This document shows positions 1-6,981 of a stretch of 64,000 nt of DNA, in pieces. The DNA is taken from NCBI GenBank assembly GCA_024236395.1, contig JACKKO010000001.1, forward strand, positions 496,001 to 560,000, written 5' to 3'. This DNA comes from Hyphomicrobiales bacterium. GTDB taxonomy: Bacteria > Pseudomonadota > Alphaproteobacteria > Rickettsiales > JACKKO01. How positions within the stretch are numbered: position 1 is the stretch's first letter; the number at the start of each line of letters is the position of its first letter. Below the pieces are notes generated by a model. The model ran no database searches. It was not told the origin of the DNA and worked only from the letters and a program-made list of their open reading frames with translations. The translations under genes and the position numbers were made by a program.

Positions 1-1
1 A

Positions 2-298
2 ACCGCCAGGGCCCGGCTGCGGGTCATGCGTGAGACCAATGACGGGTTCCGAATTGCCGAGGAGGACTTAAAACTGCGCGGTAGTGGCGAGGTGCTGGGG
101 ACGCGCCAAAGCGGGTTGCCGGAATTCCGCGTGGCGACGTTGCCTGCCCACGGCGAACTGCTGATGGCCGCCTGCGACGATGTGAAGCTGATCCTGCACC
201 GTGACCCTGAGCTGAAAACACACCGCGGCCAGGCGCTTAGGGTGCTACTCTATCTTTTTGAATATGACCGCCAGATCCGCTATCTGGGCGTGGGATAG
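2..298 (+). CDS. recG: RecG ATP-dependent DNA helicase, C-terminal end (partial)
   Basis: Only the last 98 codons are in the window; the reading frame is open to the left edge and ends with TAG at 296-298. RecG remodels stalled replication forks and branch-migrates Holliday junctions. The visible part carries the conserved tail of the helicase domain: an ARLRVMRETNDGF stretch, then the IAEEDLKLRGSGEVLGTRQSG block, in which the RGxGExxGxxQSG pattern is diagnostic of RecG and Mfd-type helicases. The end after the helicase block is short, as in RecG and unlike Mfd, which continues into a further regulatory domain. No terminator is obvious between this gene and the next one. Confidence 0.9.
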   Translation, partial: TARARLRVMRETNDGFRIAEEDLKLRGSGEVLGTRQSGLPEFRVATLPAHGELLMAACDDVKLILHRDPELKTHRGQALRVLLYLFEYDRQIRYLGVG

Positions 299-351
299 AT
301 AGCGGTTCTTAACAAAATCTTAACATCTGTGCCTTATGATACCGGGTACGT

Positions 352-357
352 TATAAT
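352..357 (+). promoter_or_regulatory. Putative -10 box upstream of the orphan gene at 383
   Basis: A perfect TATAAT lies 25 bases before the ATG at 383. No good -35 box is seen at the usual spacing. Just upstream, at about 308-324, the octamer TCTTAACA occurs twice with three bases between copies, which could be a regulator site. Prediction from sequence only. Confidence 0.4.
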
Positions 358-382
358 ACATAAGCATCATAAGGAGTACGCG

Positions 383-1603
383 ATGGGAGAGTTAACCACG
401 GCTGAAATCCAGCAGGTACGGAAAAAATTACTGGCAGTTGATGATATACATCTTATTGCCAGTGGGGAGAATATTCATGAGAAGGCTGTGGTAAGTGTGC
501 TGATTCCTGGTGATTTTACACCGCAGGATGTCGGCGTGATTGCGGCCATACTGGAGAAAAATCATGATGATCTGAAGATCAACGCTACGCCCGTCATCGT
601 GCCGGGGCAGGGGCTATATGTATCATTTAATACCGGTGTGGATGCAGAAACTTTGAAAGATAACGCAGAGGAAGCAAAAGTACTTCAACCATTGGCCAAC
701 ATATACCTTGCTAAGATGCGGGTGGCACTTGAAAAAGAGCGCGATGCTGACCCTGAGGAATCGGTACGTGCGATCCAGAAGATCATGCAGGAAACACAGG
801 AAGCCTATACAAGTGCCTATGCGGAAACACATAAGAATGTGTCTGAGGCGTTGAAAGAGGGTCAGAATGTTGCAATAGTAATAAATGTGTATAATGCGAA
901 TTACCTGCCCCAAATGATGGCGGCAATTGATGCTATGGGTGCTTACCATCAAGACCACCCCGAAAGCAAAATTGCTCTTCCTGTTTATGGGGGTTATCTT
1001 CCACCGATGGCGGATGGTTCCGCTCCTCCACGCAATGAATTTCATGCGATCATCCAACAGGCTGCATCGGCCGTTGGGCTGGAGAATCTGGTTGGCAATG
1101 CAGCCCAAGCATTGGTGCCTCCTGCAGAATATGCAAAAATGACCAATGAACAAAAAGATAAAGTATCCGATGATTTTGCTGAAGCCATTTATAAGAAGAT
1201 GCAACAAACCAACGCAACTCTGGGAAAAACGCCTGCACTGTTTATGGTTAATCCGGAATATGGTGCCGGGTTGCCGGAAAATACCAGAATCATTGATGTT
1301 TCAGGCCTGACGAAAGATAACCATGAGCGGAATTACCTCGCAGACCGGTTTACCGTCAGCAACAATAATGCCCGGGAATTTCTGGATGCGTTGGGCGGTC
1401 AGAAGCAGGTGCTTATGGAAAACCATACCGTTATGCATGTTTCGCGAGCACTGGAAATGATTCAGGAAGCACGTCAGGCTTATCTGAAAACGCTGGGTAA
1501 AGGGGCCGTTGAGGGGATTCAGGATAACAGCCCGGATGCCCCGCCACCAGAAGGGCAGAATCAGCCGGAAATACCACGTAAACCAAGCGGAAATTACCGG
1601 TAA
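383..1603 (+). CDS. Orphan soluble protein, function unknown (406 aa)
   Basis: I do not recognise this protein. The ATG at 383 is preferred over an in-frame one at 329 because AAGGAG sits at 371-376, a proper distance upstream, and the extra residues look non-coding. There is no signal peptide or membrane segment. The product is acidic and helix-rich (about residues 95-165 look like long amphipathic helices) with two beta-type stretches, VVSVLIPGDF near residue 35 and NVAIVINVYNANYL near residue 160, each followed by a helix. The last 25 residues are rich in proline and probably disordered (PDAPPPEGQNQPEIPRKP). The pattern 'NxVxV, helix, then YVSFxxG' also appears in the orphan proteins at 10650-11138 and, more weakly, 11147-11749, suggesting a shared fold. 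Base composition is AT-richer than the flanking recG and glyA. Confidence 0.75.
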   Translation: MGELTTAEIQQVRKKLLAVDDIHLIASGENIHEKAVVSVLIPGDFTPQDVGVIAAILEKNHDDLKINATPVIVPGQGLYVSFNTGVDAETLKDNAEEAKVLQPLANIYLAKMRVALEKERDADPEESVRAIQKIMQETQEAYTSAYAETHKNVSEALKEGQNVAIVINVYNANYLPQMMAAIDAMGAYHQDHPESKIALPVYGGYLPPMADGSAPPRNEFHAIIQQAASAVGLENLVGNAAQALVPPAEYAKMTNEQKDKVSDDFAEAIYKKMQQTNATLGKTPALFMVNPEYGAGLPENTRIIDVSGLTKDNHERNYLADRFTVSNNNAREFLDALGGQKQVLMENHTVMHVSRALEMIQEARQAYLKTLGKGAVEGIQDNSPDAPPPEGQNQPEIPRKPSGNYR

Positions 1604-1760
1604 TAGCGTGTTCTCTCGGCCGTGGAAATCTATGCTTGCCGGAGTGATTGCCAGCGGTGAACTATAGGGGAATATTCAGCCAGCTTTTTCAATATTACGC
1701 CCAACTACCCGGACTCGCGGTGCTTTTGCTTGCTCTTTTGGTAAAAACGGGCTAGAGATA

Positions 1761-1776
1761 CCTCTTCTAGGAGAGG
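1761..1776 (+). promoter_or_regulatory. Hairpin covering the glyA ribosome binding site
   Basis: CCTCTT at 1761-1766 can pair with GAGAGG at 1771-1776 (one T-G wobble) around a CTAG loop. The right arm contains part of the purine-rich ribosome binding region (GGAG ends at 1778, five bases before the ATG at 1784). In RNA this would partly mask the start site. The rest of the 180-base gap after 1603 shows no riboswitch that I recognise. Confidence 0.35.
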
Positions 1777-1783
1777 AGACCCC

Positions 1784-3145
1784 ATGGCGCAACCAAATGT
1801 AGTATCATCCATGCAAAACGAAAATTCACTTTCCGGTCGCTTTTTTACGGCCAGCTATACCCAAACCGATCCGGAAATTGCCGCGTCTATCCAGCGTGAA
1901 CTGGAGCGCCAGCAATACCAGATTGAACTGATTGCTTCGGAAAATATCGCCAGCCAGGCAGTGATTGATGCGCAGGGTTCTGTCTTTACCAATAAATATG
2001 CCGAGGGCTATCCCGGTAAACGTTATTATGGTGGCTGTGAATTTGCCGACGAAGTGGAGCAACTGGCCATTGACCGCATTACCAAACTCTATGGTTGTTC
2101 CTATGCCAACGTGCAGCCGAACTCCGGTTCGCAGGCGAATCAGGGTGTGTTTACCGCACTGCTGCAGCCGGGGGATACCATCCTTGGCCAGTCGCTTGCC
2201 GCCGGGGGGCACCTGACGCATGGTGCGGCACCCAACCAGTCCGGGAAGTGGTTTCATGCCGTGCAGTACGGGGTGCGCAAGGAAGACGGGTTGATTGATT
2301 ATGATGAAGTGGCGGCGCTGGCAAACGAACATAAACCGAAGCTGATTATCGCCGGGTTCTCGGCCTACCCGCGTGTGGTCGACTGGAAGCGTTTCCGTGA
2401 AATTGCCGACAGCGTGGGGGCGTGGTTGATGGTGGATATGGCGCATATTGCCGGTCTGGTGGCGGCAGGAGTGTATCCCAGCCCGATTCCGCATGCCCAT
2501 GTGGTGACAACCACTACGCATAAAACACTGCGCGGGCCACGGGGCGGGGTGATCCTTTCCGAGGTGCCGGAAACGGTGGTGCGTAAAACGCCAAGCGGAA
2601 AAGATGTGACACTGGCCACGGCGATTAACTCGGCGATCTTCCCTGGTATTCAGGGTGGGCCGCTGATGCATGTGATTGCCGCCAAGGCTGTGGCGTTTGC
2701 GGAAGCGCTGACCGAGGATTTCAAAACCTATGGCAAGGCGGTGCTGGATAATGCTCGTGCACTGGCGGAAACGCTGAAGAACCGTGGGGTGGATATTGTC
2801 AGTGGCGGGACGGATAACCATATCGTGTTGGTGGATCTGCGTCCGAAAGGGCTGACTGGGAAACAAACCGAGGAAAGCCTGGAGCGAGCCGGGTTGACCT
2901 GCAACAAAAATGCAGTACCGTTTGATCCGCAGAGTCCGTTTATTACCTCCGGGGTGCGGCTGGGGACGCCGGCCGGGACAACGCGTGGCTTTGGAGTGGT
3001 GGAGTTTAAAAAAGTCGGCGAGCTGATTGGGGACGTGGTGGACGGTCTGGCCGCTAACCCGGACGATAACAGCGAAGTGGAGCAAAGGGTGAAGAAGGAA
3101 GTTCGGGCGCTGTGCGAAGCGTTCCCGATTTACCCGAACATATAG
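1784..3145 (+). CDS. glyA: Serine hydroxymethyltransferase
   Basis: PLP enzyme that interconverts serine and glycine while loading a one-carbon unit onto tetrahydrofolate; cytosolic. The family signature VVTTTTHKTLRGPRGG is present, with the PLP lysine at residue 247. Other conserved blocks are IELIASENIAS near residue 50, NKYAEGYPGKRYYGG near residue 70, and ANVQPNSGSQAN near residue 110. At 453 residues it is some 20-30 longer than typical, all at the N-terminus (a Gln/Ser-rich lead of about 28 residues before the ASYTQTDPEIAASI block). An in-frame ATG at codon 10 (1811) could be the true start, but the strong GAGGAG just before 1784 favours the longer form. It opens the glyA-nrdR-ribD cluster common in alphaproteobacteria. 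Confidence 0.97.
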   Translation: MAQPNVVSSMQNENSLSGRFFTASYTQTDPEIAASIQRELERQQYQIELIASENIASQAVIDAQGSVFTNKYAEGYPGKRYYGGCEFADEVEQLAIDRITKLYGCSYANVQPNSGSQANQGVFTALLQPGDTILGQSLAAGGHLTHGAAPNQSGKWFHAVQYGVRKEDGLIDYDEVAALANEHKPKLIIAGFSAYPRVVDWKRFREIADSVGAWLMVDMAHIAGLVAAGVYPSPIPHAHVVTTTTHKTLRGPRGGVILSEVPETVVRKTPSGKDVTLATAINSAIFPGIQGGPLMHVIAAKAVAFAEALTEDFKTYGKAVLDNARALAETLKNRGVDIVSGGTDNHIVLVDLRPKGLTGKQTEESLERAGLTCNKNAVPFDPQSPFITSGVRLGTPAGTTRGFGVVEFKKVGELIGDVVDGLAANPDDNSEVEQRVKKEVRALCEAFPIYPNI

Positions 3146-3211
3146 GTCTTATGCTGCCTTGCCAGTAGGGCGGTAAAGATTATGGAATAACGGCAAGCGG
3201 GGAGAGAGACA

Positions 3212-3661
3212 ATGCGATGCCCATTTTGTGGTCATGAAGATACTCAGGTGAAGGATTCACGGCCTACCGAGGACGGAAGTTCTATTCGCCGTCGCCGGTA
3301 CTGTCCGGAGTGCGATTCCCGGTTTACCACCTTTGAACGCGTGCAACTGCGTGAACTCACGGTATTAAAAAAGAGCGGGGAGAAGAAGCCATTTGACCGC
3401 GACAAGCTGTTGCGTTCCATCCAGATTGCCTGCCGTAAACGTCCGGTAACAGAGGAGCAAACGGAAATCCTGGTGAACAATATTGTTCGCGAACTGGAAT
3501 CCCGTGGCGAAGCGGAAGTGCCGGCGGACACAATCGGGGAAATCGTCATGAAATCACTGGCCAAGCTGGACAAGGTAGCGTACGTGCGCTTTGCTTCAGT
3601 GTATAAGGATTTTACCGAGGTCAAAGACTTCAACGATTTCGTCAGCTCCATCAACGATTAA
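3212..3661 (+). CDS. nrdR: Transcriptional repressor NrdR
   Basis: Nucleotide-sensing repressor of ribonucleotide reductase genes. The 149-residue product has the standard two-part layout: an N-terminal zinc ribbon with cysteines at 3, 6, 31 and 34 (MRCPFCGHED and YCPECDSRFTTFE), and an ATP-cone domain from about residue 49 (VLKKSGEKKPFDRDKLLRSI). Length and motifs match the family exactly. The ATG follows GGAGAG at 3201-3206. It lies 66 bases after glyA and 4 bases before ribD, so it is probably co-transcribed with ribD. No reductase gene (nrdA/B/J) is in the window. Confidence 0.97.
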   Translation: MRCPFCGHEDTQVKDSRPTEDGSSIRRRRYCPECDSRFTTFERVQLRELTVLKKSGEKKPFDRDKLLRSIQIACRKRPVTEEQTEILVNNIVRELESRGEAEVPADTIGEIVMKSLAKLDKVAYVRFASVYKDFTEVKDFNDFVSSIND

Positions 3662-3665
3662 CCTT

Positions 3666-4763
3666 ATGTGGAACGATGCCGCTTTTATGGAAGTGGCAGT
3701 ACGGCTTTCCCGCCGTGCGGTGGCCGCGCCCAACCCGGGGGTGGGGTGTGTCATCGTACGGGATGGGCAAATCATTGGCCGTGGCTGGACAGGCCGTGGC
3801 GGTAGACCGCATGCTGAAGTACGCGCGCTAGAACAGGCGCAGGCCATCGCCGGAGAGAAACTACGCGGGGCAACGGCCTATGTGACATTGGAGCCATGTT
3901 GCCATCATGGGAAATCGCCTCCCTGTACCGATGCATTGATTCAGGTGGGGATCACGCGCGTGGTTATCGCCTGTGAGGACCCGTACCATGAGGTGAACGG
4001 CGGTGGAATCGCTGCACTTAAACAGGCGGGGATTATGGTTGAGACTGTCATCGGGGAAGCAATCGCGCGCGAACAGCATACCGGATTTTTTACCCGTATT
4101 CACAAGCGTCGGCCATTGGTAACGCTCAAGCTGGCTAGTACGCTGGATGGTCGTATTGCTGCGCAGCCAGGGGTACAGACCTTGATTACCGGTGAGGCGG
4201 CGCGCAGGCATATGCATGGCCTCCGGCGGCAGCATGATGCGATTATGATCGGTAGTGGTACGGTGCGGGCGGATGACCCGCTGCTGACCTGCCGCCTGCC
4301 TGGGCTGGAAGGCGATTCGCCCCTGCGTGTGGTGGTGGACGGGCGTTTGCGTTTATCCCCGGAGAGCCAGTTGGCGAAAACGGCAAAGCAGGTACCGGTG
4401 CTGGTGTTTACGGCATCGGAGAATAAACAACGGCGTGAGGCGCTGGTGAAGCAGGGGGTGGAAATCTGCAATGTGGATACCGATGCGGAAGGTAAAATCC
4501 TGATCCGAACCGTGTTGCGGTTGCTGGCAGAGCGCGGAGTGAACCGTGTGCTGGCAGAAGGTGGCGCGGCGCTGGCGGCAAGCTTACTGGGGGCCGGGTG
4601 TGTGGATCGCGTGGCCTGGTACCATGCCGGAATGTTACTGGGCGAAAAGGGTGTGTCCGCCGTGGCCACTCTGCCGGAGGACGTGCTGCTTCCCCGGCTG
4701 GAACCGATGGATGTCTGCACCCTGAAAGCAGACCGTTACACGCTCTACAAAGCAATCAGTTGA
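3666..4763 (+). CDS. ribD: Bifunctional riboflavin biosynthesis deaminase/reductase RibD
   Basis: Carries out the second and third steps of riboflavin synthesis: deamination of the pyrimidine from GTP cyclohydrolase II, then reduction of the ribosyl side chain with NADPH. The deaminase half (residues 1-145) shows zinc ligands in HAEVRAL (His49, catalytic Glu51) and EPCCHHGKSPPC (Cys78, Cys87). The reductase half begins near residue 145 with RRPLVTLKLASTLDGRIA, and has TVRADDPLLTCR and the AEGGAALAASLL block. Start chosen at ATG 3666, five bases after nrdR stops; an upstream in-frame ATG at 3591 lies inside nrdR. At 365 residues the length is normal. ribE/ribB/ribH, often next in alphaproteobacteria, do not follow here. 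Its 3' end overlaps the convergent yggU-like gene by 19 bases. Confidence 0.96.
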   Translation: MWNDAAFMEVAVRLSRRAVAAPNPGVGCVIVRDGQIIGRGWTGRGGRPHAEVRALEQAQAIAGEKLRGATAYVTLEPCCHHGKSPPCTDALIQVGITRVVIACEDPYHEVNGGGIAALKQAGIMVETVIGEAIAREQHTGFFTRIHKRRPLVTLKLASTLDGRIAAQPGVQTLITGEAARRHMHGLRRQHDAIMIGSGTVRADDPLLTCRLPGLEGDSPLRVVVDGRLRLSPESQLAKTAKQVPVLVFTASENKQRREALVKQGVEICNVDTDAEGKILIRTVLRLLAERGVNRVLAEGGAALAASLLGAGCVDRVAWYHAGMLLGEKGVSAVATLPEDVLLPRLEPMDVCTLKADRYTLYKAIS

Positions 4764-5053
4764 TCGCATTGCGCAGCGCTGAGAGGCGCGCTAATACGCA
4801 GTGTCTTTTCCTGGGACGTTTCCCCGCGCAGGACGGTGATCTGCCGTGCCGAAACCCCGAGTTGTTTGGCGATAAGTGCGATCACGGCACTATTGGCTTT
4901 GCCTTTTTCCGGTGGTGCGTTGACACGGATTTTCAGACGTTCTCCGCCTTCTGCCGTGGGGTAAAGCCCATCAATCTTTGATTGTTTCGCACCGGGAATC
5001 ACCCGGAGATCCAGCTCGGTACAATCCGGGAACAGGCGATAAAATGCCGTCAT
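4745..5053 (-). CDS. yggU: DUF167 / YggU family protein
   Basis: Small conserved protein of unknown role; the family includes E. coli YggU. The 102 residues contain the family core LDLRVIPGAKQSKIDGL, then LKIRVNAPPEKGKANSAVIALIAKQLGV, where the PPxxGKAN pattern is diagnostic. The ATG at 5053 lies 10 bases downstream of the yggT-like gene on the same strand, and yggT-yggU is a frequent pair, so they are likely one operon. Its 3' end overlaps the end of ribD tail to tail. Confidence 0.9.
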   Translation of the reverse strand: MTAFYRLFPDCTELDLRVIPGAKQSKIDGLYPTAEGGERLKIRVNAPPEKGKANSAVIALIAKQLGVSARQITVLRGETSQEKTLRISAPLSAAQCDQLIAL

Positions 5054-5063
5054 GAGAGGTCAA

Positions 5064-5375
5064 TCAAGGGCGCCAGCCAGGCGCGCCGTACGTATAGAAA
5101 TAGGTATAAAGGACATCCCGGATAAAGAAGATCAGGATAATAAGAATAATCGGGGAAAGATCCAGCCCGCCCATCACCGGGACAAACCGACGAATGCGGC
5201 TTAACACCGGGTTAATCAGCCGGTGCAACGCATCCCCCAGCCGGGCCACAAAGGCATTATGCCGGTTGACCACATTGAAATAGGCCAGCCAGCCCAGAAT
5301 CACGTAAATAATCATCGCCCACATATAGAGCGTGAGCACCATGGAGATCAGATTGATAAACGGGTTCAGGTTCAT
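5064..5375 (-). CDS. yggT: YggT family integral membrane protein
   Basis: Membrane protein of 103 residues with two hydrophobic segments: about residues 8-30 (ISMVLTLYMWAMIIYVILGWLAYF) and 72-93 (LDLSPIILIILIFFIRDVLYTYF). Between them is the family motif LHRLINPVLSRIRRFVPVMGGLDLSPI (consensus PhxxIRRhhPxxGGhDhSPh). Family members have been linked to osmotic stress and membrane protein placement, but the molecular role is unknown. It is the first gene of a two-gene minus-strand unit with yggU. Confidence 0.92.
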   Translation of the reverse strand: MNLNPFINLISMVLTLYMWAMIIYVILGWLAYFNVVNRHNAFVARLGDALHRLINPVLSRIRRFVPVMGGLDLSPIILIILIFFIRDVLYTYFYTYGAPGWRP

Positions 5376-5474
5376 GACGCTATTGATAGCGGATTCATGG
5401 CCGCTTGGCCAGCAGGGTTTTTACGTGGGAATTTCCGCTGGCCAGTTTGGGGTAGAGAGTGGTAGAACATCATC

Positions 5475-5939
5475 ATGATAGCCCGCCATCCTGAAACGCA
5501 ATTTTCCCCGCCCACGCAGATGAGTTGCACGGTGCGCATGCCGTTTAACGCCGCCAAGCGGCTGATGGATTATTCCGGCAAGTGCGCGCGTCTGCATGGG
5601 TACCGGCATGTGGTAGAGGCGACGTTCATCCCCGCGCGCGAGCAGGATACCACCATGGTGGCGGATTTCTACCGGCTGAAAGCCCTCCTGGGTGATTGGC
5701 TGGAAGCGCACTGGGATCATAACGTGATCCTCAATGCGAGCGATGTGGCGCTGGGTACGGCAATTGCCGAGCTGGCCGGGCAGGAGATATTCTACCTCCC
5801 CACTGACCCGACGGCGGAAGCCATGGCCGCGTATTTGCTGCACAGCGTCTTCCCCGGGCTCTTCGCCCCGGAAGGCGTGCAGTGTATTCGCGTGCGCCTC
5901 TATGACGATTCCGAAAGTTTTGTGGAAGTCACCCTGTAA
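5475..5939 (+). CDS. 6-pyruvoyl-tetrahydropterin synthase / QueD-like protein with altered zinc site
   Basis: The 154-residue product resembles the PTPS/QueD fold: a candidate catalytic Cys37 in GKCARLHG, then the typical VADFYRLKALLGDWLEAHWDHNVILN block with the conserved Asp-His pair and LN. In the family, zinc is held by three histidines (FxAAH and HGH). Here the first position is lysine (FNAAK, Lys28) and the third is tyrosine (HGY, Tyr43), so only His41 of the usual triad is in place; His45 lies two residues further on. The usual enzyme activity is therefore doubtful. The gene stands alone between divergent yggT and convergent pdxH. The start is uncertain: no clear ribosome binding site precedes 5475, and an in-frame ATG at 5520 is possible. 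Confidence 0.75.
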   Translation: MIARHPETQFSPPTQMSCTVRMPFNAAKRLMDYSGKCARLHGYRHVVEATFIPAREQDTTMVADFYRLKALLGDWLEAHWDHNVILNASDVALGTAIAELAGQEIFYLPTDPTAEAMAAYLLHSVFPGLFAPEGVQCIRVRLYDDSESFVEVTL

Positions 5940-5941
5940 GA

Positions 5942-6532
5942 TTACGGGTTTACCCATTGTTTCTGCCAGCCGCCGGTGCTGCGGAGAAAGCGGATGCGCT
6001 GGTGCAGGCGGTTGGTTTCGCCCTGCCAGAATTCGATCTGCTCAGGGATGACACGGTAGCCACCCCAGTGCGGGGGGCGGGGTACGTCCTTGCCTTCATA
6101 TTTTTTTTCGTTTTCTTCCAGTGCCTGCATCAGTGCTTCGTAACTTTCCAGCGGGCGGGATTGTTGCGAGGCCCAGGCCCCGAGCTGGCTACGCCGTGGA
6201 CGCGTGGCGAAATACGCATCGGAATCGGTGGCGGGTAATGCTTCTACCGTGCCGGTAATCCGCACCTGACGGCCCAGAGATTTCCAGTAGAAATTCAGGC
6301 AGGCGCGCGGGTTGGCTTTCAGGTCTTCTCCCTTGTGGCTCTGGTAGTTGGTGAAGAACTCAAACCCATCTTCACTGACGCTACGCATCAACACAATACG
6401 CGCCGAGGGAACGCCATCCTTGTTCACGGTGGCGAGCGTCATCGCGTTAGGGTCGGCGGGTTCACTGGCCTCTGCCTCGTTGAACCAGATGCTGAAAAGA
6501 GTAAAGGGGTCCTGTGCGTGTTCGAGTATCAT
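5942..6532 (-). CDS. pdxH: Pyridoxamine 5'-phosphate oxidase
   Basis: FMN enzyme that oxidises pyridoxamine or pyridoxine 5'-phosphate to the cofactor PLP. At 196 residues the length is typical. Conserved features: MTLATVNKDGVPSARIVLMR near residue 31 (FMN binding), FFTNYQSHKGEDL, LNFYWKSLGRQVRITG, RPRRSQLGAWASQQS, and the C-terminal signature IEFWQGETNRLHQRIRF, with the end WVNP where the family usually has L-x-P. It ends two bases after the QueD-like gene on the opposite strand, and lies 11 bases downstream of the zinc-ribbon gene on the same strand. Confidence 0.96.
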   Translation of the reverse strand: MILEHAQDPFTLFSIWFNEAEASEPADPNAMTLATVNKDGVPSARIVLMRSVSEDGFEFFTNYQSHKGEDLKANPRACLNFYWKSLGRQVRITGTVEALPATDSDAYFATRPRRSQLGAWASQQSRPLESYEALMQALEENEKKYEGKDVPRPPHWGGYRVIPEQIEFWQGETNRLHQRIRFLRSTGGWQKQWVNP

Positions 6533-6543
6533 AACTTAATTCC

Positions 6544-6867
6544 TTACCATTCATTTTGTGTTGACGGTTTTTTTACCTCGGGTAGCTGTATTTCTGCCGG
6601 TTTTATTTCTTTTTGCGGTGGGGCATGGCGAACCATCTGCTCCAGCTCCTCTGCCTGTTTCTCCAGCAGCCGCTTACCCACGGCGCTTTCCGTGGAGGTC
6701 AGCATCGTGCTGCCACAATGCCGGCATACCGGAAATTTATGCAGGATACGCCAGAACACATAGGGCAATCCAAAGGGGAACAACAGCCAGGCTATAATCT
6801 CGGCCTTGGTGCTGCCGCGCTTCTGTCGCTTCGGCTTCCCGACATACTGGCATTCCATGCAAATCAT
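6544..6867 (-). CDS. Small zinc-ribbon membrane protein, function unknown
   Basis: About 107 residues. It begins MICMECQYVGKPKRQKRGS, with Cys3 and Cys6, continues into a single hydrophobic segment (EIIAWLLFPFGLPYVFWRI) and then a second cysteine pair, VCRHCG. Paired cysteines flanking a membrane segment, plus the GKPKxxxxGS motif, match a widespread uncharacterised family. The C-terminal third is charged and may be helical or disordered. Start choice: ATG at 6867 has GGGAGG 11 bases upstream; in-frame ATGs at 6876 and 6891 are less well placed. It is on the same strand as pdxH and divergent from uvrB. Confidence 0.7.
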   Translation of the reverse strand: MICMECQYVGKPKRQKRGSTKAEIIAWLLFPFGLPYVFWRILHKFPVCRHCGSTMLTSTESAVGKRLLEKQAEELEQMVRHAPPQKEIKPAEIQLPEVKKPSTQNEW

Positions 6868-6981
6868 CTCTGCCATATCCTCCCATAGCATGAAATTCCG
6901 GGCGAGGCGAGGGGTTATCCGCTCCTTTGGGGTTCCGTTCTGGCCCGGAATGCGCTAGATTGCGCGGTTCAGGAGTAGGAT

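Noticed and set aside
1604..1783. Possible glycine, SAM or folate riboswitch ahead of glyA
   Set aside because: I could not lay out the conserved cores of these classes in the gap; only the local hairpin at the start region is supported.
1826..3085. Long open frame (419 codons) on the minus strand across glyA
   Set aside because: It mirrors the codon pattern of a clear glyA; its translation is rich in His/Gln/Arg with no family features. The same applies to long antisense frames under uvrB (6955-7812), alr (19999-20910) and pheS.
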